DNA of 64,000 bases from the NCBI RefSeq assembly GCF_016811995.1, contig NZ_CP069159.1:3968001-4032000 (forward strand), given 5' to 3'. Below are positions 1 through 8,320 of this stretch, one piece after another (position 1 is the stretch's first letter; the number at the start of each line of letters is the position of its first letter). Under the pieces are notes generated by a model, which saw only the letters and a list, made by a program, of their open reading frames with translations, was not told where the DNA came from and did no database searches. This DNA is from Citrobacter sp. R56. Lineage in GTDB: Bacteria > Pseudomonadota > Gammaproteobacteria > Enterobacterales > Enterobacteriaceae. The position numbers were made by a program, and so were the translations under genes.

Positions 1-416
1 GTATGCTGCATAAGGTTGCGCGTAAACGGCGTGAAGCAAGCAACCTGAGCGCCCTCACACCAGACTCGCACCCCGCCGCAGGTGCCCAGACGAAACGCGA
101 AGGTCCCGGTGGACGGCGCGTAAAGATCAATCGCCAGCCAGCGCTGAACGTGAAACGGCAGCGGGCGGAAGTCAGGGAAAGAGACCACGCCAAGTTCGTC
201 GGCAATAACGGCTTCATTGCAGGTCAGGGCCACAGCGGGATCGACCGCGCGCTGCGCCAGGTTTTGGCGAAACACGTCGCGACAAAATGATTCACTGGTC
301 GCCGGGTCTGCCCCTTCGCCCGTGTAAAACTCGGCAAAGCGTTCTGTTTTTGCCGCTGAGAACAGGAAACGCGTCAGTGCGTCTCCCTGTACCAATTTCC
401 AGTCACCCTGTGACAT
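1..416 (-). CDS. Partial protein with beta-sandwich-like N-terminus, probable carbohydrate-active
   Basis: An open frame starts with ATG at 416 and runs off the left edge without a stop, so 138 codons are visible. The visible part has acidic and aromatic stretches (FAEFYTGEG, FRPLPFHVQRW) followed by alternating hydrophobic strands (LAIDLYAPSTGTFAFRLGTCGG). This resembles the N-terminal jelly-roll of bacterial sugar hydrolases, but I recognise no named family. It lies downstream of, and in the same direction as, the 557-residue gene at 658-2331. The 241-bp gap holds three CRP-like sites. The carbohydrate role is an inference from fold impression and CRP sites only. Confidence 0.6.
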   Translation of the reverse strand, partial: MSQGDWKLVQGDALTRFLFSAAKTERFAEFYTGEGADPATSESFCRDVFRQNLAQRAVDPAVALTCNEAVIADELGVVSFPDFRPLPFHVQRWLAIDLYAPSTGTFAFRLGTCGGVRVWCEGAQVACFTPFTRNLMQH

Positions 417-552
417 ATTTGCTCAACTCCAGCAGGATTCATGCGATGGGCGATATTTTCAGCGGGTTTGATTTTTGAGGCGAGCAACCATTTTTGGCAA
501 ATATCGGGATATGCCTGACAACTCACAATCCGGAGGATACCAGGGGATGCAG

Positions 553-651
553 AGTGATCCAGGTCACACTTTATTGAGGGTGATGGCAATGCAGCGTGAT
601 GCAGATCACGCTAAATTTGAGACTCACCCCATTTGCGTGATCCGCGTCACA
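553..651. promoter_or_regulatory. Three tandem CRP-like sites
   Basis: Three palindromes of the form GTGA-N6-TCAC lie at 553-568 (AGTGATCCAGGTCACA), 595-610 (CGTGATGCAGATCACG) and 636-651 (CGTGATCCGCGTCACA). Their starts are 42 and 41 bp apart, about four helical turns, so all three would face the same side of the DNA. They precede the partial gene starting at 416 and lie just after the stop of the 557-residue gene. The core matches the CRP consensus TGTGATCTAGATCACA except at the outer bases. A LacI-type operator array is a possible alternative. Confidence 0.6.
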
Positions 652-657
652 TAAAAA

Positions 658-2331
658 TTACCCTTTCAGGATTTTAAGTTCTTCGCTCAGGCTGTCTGCC
701 AGCGACCGCACCCGCGAAGCGTCAAACAATACGTGCAGACCAGGCGACGCATCAGCGTGTTTTGCACAGTAATCTTCCAGCTCAGCCGCGCTTCGGTACA
801 GCTCCTGAATGTTGATCTGGCAGATCTCGCGCATGCTCCAGCTATTCTCCGCTTCGTGGGCAAAACGCAGGGTGAAAAAGGCTTTCTGAGCATGTAAAAA
901 CAGGTGGCAGTAGAGTGCAAACCCTTGCCACTCCTCCAGCCAGCGACGTTTTAGCGCGTAAGGGAAGGCCGCCGTTTGCGCAAAACTCAGCGCCTGCTCA
1001 CGCAGCGCTGTCGCGGCCTCCCGGGCTTCGTCTTTTTCGCTGGCAATACGGGAGAGGCAGGCGGCAGATGTTTCTACATCGCTGCGATCGAAGGTGATGT
1101 CACGCTCCGAGCCGGGCAGCCAGTGGTTACGGTTAAGCTGCCCGTACAAACTCCAGACCGCCTGGCCGTAGCTTTCCGGCACCTGGCTGTGACGGTGAAA
1201 AACATGGTCACGCACGTAGGTGGCCTTGTACAGCACCTGCCCAGCCTGCTCCATCAGCGAACAGAACGTTTCAAACGTTTTCTCGTCGGGACGCCAGCCG
1301 TAGGTTTCATCCAGCCACCAGGTCATCAGTTGCGCTTCGCTATAGTGCGTTCCGCTATTGGCCAGCATCCGGCTACATGCCACCAGATTACAGGCGCTCA
1401 GGGTGCCCATAATCCAGTGGTTATCAACGCCTTCCCAGCTGGCTTTACATACCGCGCCACGAATTGCCGGATTACTGCGACACCACAACAGTCTTCCCTG
1501 CAACTCATTGATACGCGGGAACGGGAAAACGCCCCAGCCGACTTCCTCGCCGACCAGATCGATGTCGGCCCACACTTCACGTTCGCGGACCTGCAACAGC
1601 GCCGGGTTGTTGGGAAAAGAGGGCCAGAACCGCTCTGGCGTGAGTTTGATGGAGACACTGACGCTTTCCGGCAACGGGCGGATCGCCGCCAGCACATTGC
1701 CGAGATCGTGGTTTCCGGCAGGGAATACGCGCAGCACCAGATGTTTGTTTTCTGCCTGCATCACGCGGGATAACGTATTGAAGCAGCGACTGTAAATGGC
1801 AAAACTGCGCTCGTCACGCTGGGGCTGCGTTGTGTCGTCTTCCGACGGTAACTCCCAGTTAGGACGCGAAACCGGCAACAGGCCGTCGGTGTTGGAAATC
1901 GCCACCAGTAAGCCGGTGAGCGCCGGAATACGCTGGCAAATCAGCGAGACTTTGTCGGCGAGATAACCGCACCAGAAATCGACGTCAAACCGGACGCCGC
2001 GACCCGGTTCAAACAGTTGCGGATGCGCCAGCAGCAGGTCAGTCGGAAAGTTAAACTCTTTGGCTTGCAGATAAAAGCGCAGCCCTTTTTGCTGACAGAG
2101 TTTTCCCAGCCGGTTGAGGTAGACGCAACGAGCGCGCTGCTGGCTGGAAAGGCGGTCGTTATACTGATGCGGCGTGTAGCCTTTCGGGGAAACCAGTTTG
2201 TCGAACAGATCGACCTGCCCAACAATAAGGGTATTAAAATCATGCGCTACGGCCCATTCGACCAGTTCGCAGGCTTTTTCCCAGTTCCAGTACGCCTGAT
2301 TGTTAAGTTCCAGCGCTCGCGTTTGCCACAT
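658..2331 (-). CDS. Hypothetical 557-aa protein, possible glycoside hydrolase-like TIM barrel
   Basis: A 557-codon frame with high GC and enterobacterial codon use and no signal peptide. The first 350 residues alternate beta-like hydrophobic stretches with helices (FNTLIVGQVDLFDKL, GLRFYLQAKEF, ALTGLLVAISNTDG, HLVLRVFPAGN, WADIDLVGEEVGWGVFPFP), suggesting a TIM barrel. The last 200 residues look all-helical. This plan resembles alpha-glucuronidase-type enzymes, but I cannot name the family or point to proven catalytic acids. It starts divergently from yjiJ, and a partial gene follows on the same strand after a gap with CRP-like sites. Carbohydrate catabolism is inferred. Confidence 0.6.
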   Translation of the reverse strand: MWQTRALELNNQAYWNWEKACELVEWAVAHDFNTLIVGQVDLFDKLVSPKGYTPHQYNDRLSSQQRARCVYLNRLGKLCQQKGLRFYLQAKEFNFPTDLLLAHPQLFEPGRGVRFDVDFWCGYLADKVSLICQRIPALTGLLVAISNTDGLLPVSRPNWELPSEDDTTQPQRDERSFAIYSRCFNTLSRVMQAENKHLVLRVFPAGNHDLGNVLAAIRPLPESVSVSIKLTPERFWPSFPNNPALLQVREREVWADIDLVGEEVGWGVFPFPRINELQGRLLWCRSNPAIRGAVCKASWEGVDNHWIMGTLSACNLVACSRMLANSGTHYSEAQLMTWWLDETYGWRPDEKTFETFCSLMEQAGQVLYKATYVRDHVFHRHSQVPESYGQAVWSLYGQLNRNHWLPGSERDITFDRSDVETSAACLSRIASEKDEAREAATALREQALSFAQTAAFPYALKRRWLEEWQGFALYCHLFLHAQKAFFTLRFAHEAENSWSMREICQINIQELYRSAAELEDYCAKHADASPGLHVLFDASRVRSLADSLSEELKILKG

Positions 2332-2519
2332 CTTTATTTACCTCTACCACACGTTTTCGCCCGTATAGATAGCATAGAACAAAGCGTTTGTGCTCTGGCA
2401 CCGCACGATATCACCCTTCATTCAGTACCGGCATTTATCGTGGGCGACCCAATCTGTTGTATCGCTTTACGAAAATGCCGCCACGCTGAGGTAGCACGCG
2501 TTAATTATTTTACTTTTTA

Positions 2520-2543
2520 TTATCATTTACCTATGTATGATAA
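2520..2543. promoter_or_regulatory. Inverted repeat in the divergent promoter region
   Basis: Perfect 7-bp arms TTATCAT (2520-2526) and ATGATAA (2537-2543) with a 10-bp spacer, 36 bp before the yjiJ start and in the region shared with the divergent 557-aa gene. It could be an operator; the regulator is unknown. Confidence 0.3.
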
Positions 2544-2578
2544 CAAAACGGTCATGAGAGAAGGAAAGAGAAGACGGC

Positions 2579-3742
2579 ATGATTCAGGGGAACACAGATT
2601 CGGATCGCTATTCCATCAGGACGTCGCTTTTTGGCCTGCTGGTGCTGGCGCTGGGCATGGGGATTGGCCGCTTTCTGTATACCCCGATGTTGGCACTGCT
2701 GCTGACGGAAGGTCATTTCTCTTTCAGCCAACTGTCGTGGATTGCCAGCGCCAACTATGCTGGCTATCTGGCGGGAAGCCTGCTGTTCTCCTTCGGCCTG
2801 TTCCATCTCCCCTCACGTTTACGCCCCATGCTATTGACCTCGGCCGTTGCGACCGGAGGGCTGATCGTCGCCATGTCGGTGTTCACGCAACCCGCCCTGG
2901 TGATGCTGATACGTTTTCTGGCGGGGGTCGCCAGTGCCGGAATGATGATTTTCGGCACCATGATCGTGCTGCACCATACGCGCCATCCGTTTGTTATTGC
3001 GTCTCTTTTTTCCGGCGTTGGCGCAGGCATTATTCTGGGTAATGAGTATGTCATCGCCGGGATCCAGATGTCGTTGGCCTCTCACGCACTCTGGCTTGGC
3101 GCAGGCGCGCTCTCCGGCCTGTTGCTACTGTTGCTGGCCTGGCTGATACCCGGTCGCGCTCACGCGCTGCCCCCTGCGCCACTGGCGACCGCGCGAAATC
3201 CCGTCATGCGCTGGTGGCAACTGGCGCTACTGTACGGCCTTGCCGGATTCGGCTATATCATTGTCGCCACCTATTTACCGCTGATGGCGCGTGACGCAGG
3301 CTCACCGCAAATCGCCTTACATCTCTGGTCACTGGTGGGTCTGGCGATTATTCCGGGCTGTTTCGGTTGGTTATGGGCGGCAAAACGTTGGGGGGTGTTG
3401 CAATGCCTGACGGCGAATCTGATTATTCAGGGCGTCTGCGTGATGCTGACCCTCGCCAGCGACGCGCCGCTACTGCTCATCGTGAGCAGCATCGGCTTTG
3501 GCGCCACCTTTATGGGCACGACCTCTCTGGTGATGCCTCTGGCGCGCCAGTTGAGCGTTCCGGGCAACATCAATCTGTTAGGCGTCGTGACGCTGACCTA
3601 CGGCATCGGCCAGATCGTCGGTCCGATGTTAACCAGCATGCTGGGCAGCGGTTCAGAGGCGTTGACTTACGCCACTCTGTGGGGCGCCGCCGCGTTGTTC
3701 CTCGCGGCCACAATCAGCGCAATACAGCTGTATAAACGTTAG
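2579..3742 (+). CDS. yjiJ: YjiJ, MFS-type inner membrane transporter
   Basis: 387 residues with about twelve hydrophobic membrane segments, typical of the YbfB/YjiJ branch of the major facilitator superfamily. The N-terminal segment [20 protein letters not shown] is characteristic of this branch. The length is close to E. coli YjiJ. The ATG at 2579 follows a purine-rich Shine-Dalgarno (GGAAAGAGAAG). The substrate is unknown. As in E. coli it neighbours yjiH, yjiG and iadA, but a 185-bp gap with its own operator-like palindrome separates it from yjiH, so it is probably transcribed separately. Confidence 0.85.
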   Translation: MIQGNTDSDRYSIRTSLFGLLVLALGMGIGRFLYTPMLALLLTEGHFSFSQLSWIASANYAGYLAGSLLFSFGLFHLPSRLRPMLLTSAVATGGLIVAMSVFTQPALVMLIRFLAGVASAGMMIFGTMIVLHHTRHPFVIASLFSGVGAGIILGNEYVIAGIQMSLASHALWLGAGALSGLLLLLLAWLIPGRAHALPPAPLATARNPVMRWWQLALLYGLAGFGYIIVATYLPLMARDAGSPQIALHLWSLVGLAIIPGCFGWLWAAKRWGVLQCLTANLIIQGVCVMLTLASDAPLLLIVSSIGFGATFMGTTSLVMPLARQLSVPGNINLLGVVTLTYGIGQIVGPMLTSMLGSGSEALTYATLWGAAALFLAATISAIQLYKR

Positions 3743-3787
3743 CGCCCGCCACAGCGTAAACGGATCAATACCCTCCCCCTCTCCCTA

Positions 3788-3810
3788 AGCTATGCAAGAA
3801 ACGCATAGCT
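3788..3810. promoter_or_regulatory. Palindrome before yjiH-yjiG-iadA, candidate LysR-type operator
   Basis: Perfect 8-bp arms AGCTATGC (3788-3795) and GCATAGCT (3803-3810) around a 7-bp spacer. The core is CTATG-N9-CATAG. The same core and spacing recurs before ygeA at 8049-8071. It lies about 118 bp before the yjiH start, a position suitable for an activator of the LysR class such as the adjacent HypT/YjiE. Confidence 0.5.
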
Positions 3811-3927
3811 CGAAACATACTTGCATTTTCCCCTTTTCCCTATGACTGATAAGGTCATTCAGTTTCAGGCCCGACGTGGCCTGTCGCAGCAAACACACAT
3901 TATCAAAAAAATAAAACGGGGTTCACT

Positions 3928-4614
3928 ATGGCGCAACAAGGGGAACAAGCGGCCATACCGCTTGCAACGGAACGGGTTGGAATTAAAGGCTATCTGGCAT
4001 TTTTTCTGACCATCATTTTCTTTTCGGGTGTTTTTTCCGGGAGTGACGGATGGTGGCGCGTTTTTGATTTTAGCGTGCTGAACGGCGGGTTTGGTCAACT
4101 TCCTGGCAGTGCAGGGCACGCCACTACGTCATTTCGCGGTGCGGGTGGCACTGGGGCAAAAGATGGCTTTCTGTTCGCGCTGGAACTCGCCCCGTCGGTG
4201 ATTCTCTCTCTGGGTATCATTGCCGTCACCGACGGTCTGGGCGGGCTGCGTGCGGCTCAACAGCTGATGACCCCGATTCTCAAACCGTTGCTGGGTATTC
4301 CCGGTATTTGCTCACTGGCGCTGATCGCTAACCTGCAAAACACCGATGCGGCAGCCGGTATGACTAAAGAGCTTGCACAGGAAGGGGAAATTACCGAACG
4401 GGATAAAGTTATTTTTGCGGCGTACCAGACCAGCGGCAGCGCCATTATCACCAACTATTTTTCCTCCGGCGTCGCCGTATTCGCGTTTCTCGGCACCTCC
4501 GTGATCGTCCCGCTGGCGGTGATCCTGGTCTTTAAATTTGTCGGCGCTAACCTGCTGCGTCTCTGGATTAACTTCGAAGAACGTCGTCACCCTCTGCAAG
4601 GAGCGCAATCATGA
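3928..4614 (+). CDS. yjiH: YjiH, nucleoside recognition-type membrane protein
   Basis: 228 residues, matching E. coli YjiH in length. It is hydrophobic, with segments around 25-45, 85-110 and 180-215, and carries the Gate-type region LALIANLQNTDAAAGMTKELA typical of SpmA-like nucleoside-recognition proteins. The start ATG is at 3928 after GGGG. The stop overlaps the ATG of yjiG by 4 bp (ATGA), so the two are translationally coupled. With yjiG it probably forms a two-part transporter or gate. Co-operonic iadA suggests a link to isoaspartyl peptides, but the substrate is not proven. Confidence 0.85.
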   Translation: MAQQGEQAAIPLATERVGIKGYLAFFLTIIFFSGVFSGSDGWWRVFDFSVLNGGFGQLPGSAGHATTSFRGAGGTGAKDGFLFALELAPSVILSLGIIAVTDGLGGLRAAQQLMTPILKPLLGIPGICSLALIANLQNTDAAAGMTKELAQEGEITERDKVIFAAYQTSGSAIITNYFSSGVAVFAFLGTSVIVPLAVILVFKFVGANLLRLWINFEERRHPLQGAQS

Positions 4615-5072
4615 CCACTCAGGTACGCAAAAACGTCATGGATATGTTTATCGATGGCGCACGTCGCGGTTTTACCATCGCCACCACCAACCTGTTACCT
4701 AACGTCGTCATGGCGTTCGTGATTATTCAGGCCTTAAAAATTACGGGCCTACTCGACTGGGTGGGACACATCTGTCAGCCGATCATGGCGCTGTGGGGAC
4801 TTCCCGGCGAAGCCGCAACCGTTCTGTTAGCCTCGCTGATGAGTATGGGCGGCGCCGTCGGCGTCTCTGCAAGCCTGCTCACGGCCGGAGCCTTAACCGG
4901 TCACGACGTCACAGTACTGCTCCCGGCCATCTATCTGATGGGTAACCCGGTACAGAACGTTGGTCGCTGTCTCGGGACTGCCGAAGTGAATGCCAAATAC
5001 TATCCCCATATCATCGCGGTGTGCGCTATCAACGCATTGCTTTCGATCTGGGTTATGCAGCTTATTGTTTAG
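4611..5072 (+). CDS. yjiG: YjiG, partner membrane protein of YjiH
   Basis: 153 residues, the usual length for YjiG. SpmB-like membrane protein with segments near 20-45, 60-90 and 115-150 and the conserved stretch YLMGNPVQNVGRCLGTAEVN. Its ATG overlaps the yjiH stop, and iadA begins 12 bp after its own stop, so yjiH-yjiG-iadA is one transcription unit. SpmA/SpmB-like pairs are usually interpreted as paired membrane gates. A role in uptake of a substrate for IadA is inferred. Confidence 0.85.
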   Translation: MTTQVRKNVMDMFIDGARRGFTIATTNLLPNVVMAFVIIQALKITGLLDWVGHICQPIMALWGLPGEAATVLLASLMSMGGAVGVSASLLTAGALTGHDVTVLLPAIYLMGNPVQNVGRCLGTAEVNAKYYPHIIAVCAINALLSIWVMQLIV

Positions 5073-5084
5073 TAAGGAGTCATC

Positions 5085-6251
5085 ATGTCTGATTTATCCG
5101 CTGCAGAGTTTACTCTGCTGCAGGGGGCGCACCTGTTTGCGCCAGAAGACCGGGGAATTTGCGACGTGCTGCTGGCCAACGGCAAGGTCATTGCCGTTGA
5201 TAGTGCCATCCCAACAGACATTGTGCCGGACTGTACGGTCATTGATTTACGCGGGCGCATTCTGTGCCCGGGTTTTATCGATCAGCACGTCCATTTGATT
5301 GGCGGCGGCGGTGAAGCCGGCCCTACCACACGGACGCCGGAAGTCACGCTGAGCCGTCTCACCGAAGCGGGGATCACCACGGTGATAGGCTTGCTGGGCA
5401 CCGACTCCGTCACCCGTCATCCGGAATCCCTGCTGGCGAAAACCCGGGCGCTGAATGAAGAAGGGATCACCGCCTGGATGCTGACCGGCGCTTATCATGT
5501 TCCTTCGCCGACCATCACCGGTTCCGTAGAGAAAGATGTGGCGCTCATCGATCGCGTTATCGGCGTGAAATGCGCGGTCTCCGATCACCGTTCTGCCGCA
5601 CCAGGCGATTATCAACTGGCCAGTATGGCGGCGGAATCTCGTGTTGGCGGACTGCTCGGCGGGAAGCCCGGCGTCAGCGTGTTCCACATGGGCAGCAGTA
5701 AAAAAGGGCTGCAACCGCTGTATGACATTCTGGAAAACAGCGATGTGCCGATGGGTAAACTGCTCCCGACCCACGTAAACCGCAGCGAATATCTGTTCGA
5801 TCAGGCGCTGGCCTTCGCGCTCAAAGGCGGCACCATAGATATCACCAGCGGTATTCCCGGCCCGGTGACGCCAGCAGAGGGTATTGCGCGCGCGGTGAAA
5901 GCGGGCGTACCGCTTGCCCAGGTCACGCTCAGCTCTGATGGCAACGGCAGCCAACCGCTGTTTGACGCGGCGGGCAATCTGACGGGCATTGGCGTTGCCG
6001 GTTTCGACAGTTTGCTGCAAACCCTGCAAGCGCTGGTTAACGACTACGGTTTTACGCTAACGGATGCGTTGCGCCCTCTCACCACCAGCGTGGCGACGTT
6101 TCTGAATCTTTCCGGTAAAGGTGAAATCCTCCCCGGTCGCGATGCCGACCTGCTGGTGATGACGCCGGAACTGCGCATTGAGCAGGTTTACGCGCATGGG
6201 AAACGGATGGTCGTGGACGGTAAGGCTTGCGTAAAAGGGACGTTTGAGTAG
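5085..6251 (+). CDS. iadA: Isoaspartyl dipeptidase IadA
   Basis: 388 residues (E. coli about 390). Amidohydrolase-fold cytosolic enzyme that cleaves beta-aspartyl dipeptides, salvaging isoaspartate from damaged proteins. All metal-site residues known from the E. coli enzyme are present: His68 and His70 (DQHVHL), Lys162 (the carbamylated lysine), His201, His230 and Asp285 (SSDGNG). The Shine-Dalgarno AAGGAG lies 7 bp before the ATG at 5085. It is the third gene of the yjiH-yjiG-iadA operon, upstream of the LysR-type regulator. Confidence 0.95.
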   Translation: MSDLSAAEFTLLQGAHLFAPEDRGICDVLLANGKVIAVDSAIPTDIVPDCTVIDLRGRILCPGFIDQHVHLIGGGGEAGPTTRTPEVTLSRLTEAGITTVIGLLGTDSVTRHPESLLAKTRALNEEGITAWMLTGAYHVPSPTITGSVEKDVALIDRVIGVKCAVSDHRSAAPGDYQLASMAAESRVGGLLGGKPGVSVFHMGSSKKGLQPLYDILENSDVPMGKLLPTHVNRSEYLFDQALAFALKGGTIDITSGIPGPVTPAEGIARAVKAGVPLAQVTLSSDGNGSQPLFDAAGNLTGIGVAGFDSLLQTLQALVNDYGFTLTDALRPLTTSVATFLNLSGKGEILPGRDADLLVMTPELRIEQVYAHGKRMVVDGKACVKGTFE

Positions 6252-6261
6252 GTCGAAAGGT

Positions 6262-6308
6262 TGTCAGCCGTTCGAATGAACGTAGAATGCGCAAACGAGC
6301 GGCTGACA
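6262..6308. repeat. Inverted repeat between iadA and hypT
   Basis: Perfect 9-bp arms TGTCAGCCG (6262-6270) and CGGCTGACA (6300-6308) around a 29-bp spacer, in the 68-bp gap before the hypT start. No T-run follows, so a simple Rho-independent terminator is unlikely. It may be a regulatory site or a weak hairpin. Confidence 0.4.
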
Positions 6309-6319
6309 GGTAAACAGGA

Positions 6320-7228
6320 ATGGACGAGAGTGGTGCAGGTTTGCATAACATTGAAACGAAATGGCTTTATGATTTTCTGACCCTGGAAAAGTGCCGAAAC
6401 TTTTCTCAGGCAGCGATCATCCGTAATGTCTCACAGCCTGCGTTCAGTCGTCGGATCCGCGCGCTGGAAAGCGCCGTGGGCGTCGAACTGTTTAATCGCC
6501 AGATCTCTCCGCTACAGCTTTCTGAGCAGGGAAAAATCTTTCATTCTCAAATTCGTCATCTGCTGCAACAACTGGAAAGTAATCTGACGGAACTGCGGGG
6601 CGGCAGCGATTTTACGCTGCGTAAAATCAAAGTTGCCGCGGCGCACTCGCTTTCCCTCGGCCTGTTGCCGGGCGTTGTCAGGGCGATGCCCACGCAGTTT
6701 ACCTGGTCGGTTGAGGCGATCGATGTCGATCAGGCTGTCGATATGCTGCGGGAAGGACAAAGCGATTTTATCTTTTCTTATCACGACGAAAATCTGCTGC
6801 AGGCGCCGTTTGCCAACATTCGTTTGTTTGAGTCGCAACTCTTTCCTGTCTGCGCCAGCAACGAACAGGGGCAACCACGCTATACCCTTGACCAGCCTCA
6901 CTTCCCCTTGCTGAACTATAGCCGCAACTCCTACATGGGCAGGTTGATAAACCGCACGCTAACCCGCCACGCCGAGCTCAGTTTCAGCACGTTTTTTGTC
7001 TCTTCAATGAGTGAATTGTTAAAGCAGGTCGCGCTGGACGGCTGCGGGATCGCCTGGCTGCCGGAGTATGCCATTCGCCAGGAGCTCAGCAGCGGACAGT
7101 TGATCGTGCTGGACAATGACGCGCTGGTGATTCCAATCCAGGCATACGCGTACCGCATGGACACGCGCATGAATCCCTTAGCGGAACGTTTCTGGCGGGA
7201 ACTGCACAACCTTCACGCCGCCCCCTGA
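6320..7228 (+). CDS. hypT: HypT/YjiE, hypochlorite-responsive LysR-type regulator
   Basis: 302 residues, closely matching E. coli YjiE (HypT, also called QseD). The N-terminal winged HTH covers about residues 12-70 (NFSQAAIIRNVSQPAFSRRIRALE). The rest is a LysR effector domain. In E. coli, methionine oxidation at positions 123, 206 and 230 activates the protein against hypochlorite. Counting here gives methionine at exactly 123, 206 and 230, so oxidant sensing is probably conserved. It lies 68 bp after iadA on the same strand. It may bind the CTATG-N9-CATAG palindromes before yjiH and ygeA, which is an inference. Confidence 0.92.
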   Translation: MDESGAGLHNIETKWLYDFLTLEKCRNFSQAAIIRNVSQPAFSRRIRALESAVGVELFNRQISPLQLSEQGKIFHSQIRHLLQQLESNLTELRGGSDFTLRKIKVAAAHSLSLGLLPGVVRAMPTQFTWSVEAIDVDQAVDMLREGQSDFIFSYHDENLLQAPFANIRLFESQLFPVCASNEQGQPRYTLDQPHFPLLNYSRNSYMGRLINRTLTRHAELSFSTFFVSSMSELLKQVALDGCGIAWLPEYAIRQELSSGQLIVLDNDALVIPIQAYAYRMDTRMNPLAERFWRELHNLHAAP

Positions 7229-7235
7229 ACGCCAT

Positions 7236-7970
7236 TCAGGCATGCGCAAACTGTTCCGGCACCCGCGCTGTCTGCGTATCCGGCCAGGACTCATACCATC
7301 GAATGGCGGCACGCACCAGTGACGCAGTGGAGTCGATAAAGCGGCAACCAGACGCGTCCTCGTGCCCGGACACGATCAGTGGAATTTCGGTACACCCCAT
7401 GATAACCATCTGCGCACCACGGGAAATCAGCTGTTCGATTTGTGGCAACAGCAGCTTTTCCGCCGCCGGTTTATCGCCGCTTTTCAGGGCATAAATAGCC
7501 TGCATCACCTGCTCCTGCCCCGCATCTTCCGGCGGGATCAGGGTGAGTCCCTGCGCCGTCGCTTTCTTCTGATACAGTCCTGTCGCCAGTGTGGCGTTCG
7601 TCGCCAACAGACCTACGCGTTTGACCGACGGAGGAATTTCACCAAGGGTCGCATCCAGAATGCTGATCATCTCAGCCTTTGCCACGGCCCGCAGATCTTC
7701 AAACCAGTAATGCGCGGTATTGCAGGGGATCACGATACATTCCGCCCCCGCCTCTTCCAGCATATGCAGATAACGCTCAAGATAGTGATAGGGTGAAGGA
7801 CCGCCGGATAATAAACAGGCCGTGCGATCGGGAATATCCGGGATAGAGCTCACAATCAGCGGGATATGCTGCTGATCGCAGCTGGCGTCGCGTAAGTAAA
7901 CAAACTTTTCCAGCATATCCGCCGTCGCTGCTGGCCCCATTCCACCTAAGATCCCAATCGTATGTTTCAT
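7236..7970 (-). CDS. ygeA: YgeA, broad-specificity amino-acid racemase
   Basis: The Asp/Glu/hydantoin racemase family is shown by the two catalytic cysteine motifs IVIPCNTAH (near residue 82) and MVIMGCTEIPLI (near residue 195), and by the N-terminal IGILGGMGPAATAD. E. coli YgeA is 230 residues; this frame gives 244 with a short extra C-terminus. ATG at 7970 is preferred over the adjacent GTG at 7973. It is PLP-independent and racemises homoserine and other amino acids in E. coli. It is convergent with hypT, only 7 bp apart, and its upstream region holds the second CTATG-N9-CATAG palindrome. Confidence 0.88.
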   Translation of the reverse strand: MKHTIGILGGMGPAATADMLEKFVYLRDASCDQQHIPLIVSSIPDIPDRTACLLSGGPSPYHYLERYLHMLEEAGAECIVIPCNTAHYWFEDLRAVAKAEMISILDATLGEIPPSVKRVGLLATNATLATGLYQKKATAQGLTLIPPEDAGQEQVMQAIYALKSGDKPAAEKLLLPQIEQLISRGAQMVIMGCTEIPLIVSGHEDASGCRFIDSTASLVRAAIRWYESWPDTQTARVPEQFAHA

Positions 7971-8048
7971 CACTTTCTCACTGCTTAGCTTGAGTTCAGA
8001 AACACACTATCAGCATGATGTTTAGGTAAAAAATGCCGTTTTATTAGC

Positions 8049-8071
8049 GGCTATGCGTAAAAATCATAGCC
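8049..8071. promoter_or_regulatory. Palindrome before ygeA, same geometry as at 3788
   Basis: Arms GGCTATG (8049-8055) and CATAGCC (8065-8071). The core CTATG-N9-CATAG is identical in sequence and spacing to the site before yjiH. It lies about 80 bp upstream of ygeA. Candidate LysR-type operator. Confidence 0.5.
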
Positions 8072-8212
8072 CCCTCTTCCCGGCGGCGACCGGTTGCCAC
8101 TGTGAACAAAAAGCTTTACACCCTCACAAAAGAGAGAACGCTTAGGCTATCTTTTAAGCGCCTCCATAGCAGCATAAAATAGCGCCGATGTTTCAAGTAG
8201 AGGATTGTTGTT

Positions 8213-8290
8213 ATGTTGTTCTGGAAAAAGATGGTGAGAAAAATCGACGCGTTCGCAATGTTGCTCCCACCAGGCTACTTCCGGGTGTAA
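8213..8290 (+). CDS. Candidate 25-aa small protein
   Basis: A 25-codon ORF (MLFWKKMVRK...PPGYFRV) with AGAGGA eight bases before the ATG at 8213. The bidirectional hairpin at 8298 follows within 10 bp of its stop. The peptide is cationic at the N-terminus and hydrophobic in the middle, as in small membrane-associated proteins or type I toxins. I do not recognise a family. It is the only plus-strand ORF between ygeA and the permease that has both a ribosome site and a hairpin. Conservation is untested. Confidence 0.35.
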   Translation: MLFWKKMVRKIDAFAMLLPPGYFRV

Positions 8291-8297
8291 AACCAGG

Positions 8298-8320
8298 CAG
8301 GCCTGTCACCGACAGGCCTG
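8298..8320. terminator. Bidirectional hairpin terminator
   Basis: Arms CAGGCCTGTC and GACAGGCCTG with a 3-base loop. On the minus strand it is followed by GCCTGGTTTTAC, giving a short T-run. On the plus strand only a C/T-rich tract follows. It ends the permease unit and probably the small plus-strand ORF as well. Confidence 0.6.

Noticed and set aside
976-1773. 265-codon plus-strand frame opposite the 557-aa gene
   Set aside because: It is the shadow of the minus-strand gene, with low-complexity arginine/histidine-rich content and no ribosome site.
5247-6029. 260-codon minus-strand frame inside iadA
   Set aside because: Complementary shadow of a fully conserved iadA in high-GC DNA.
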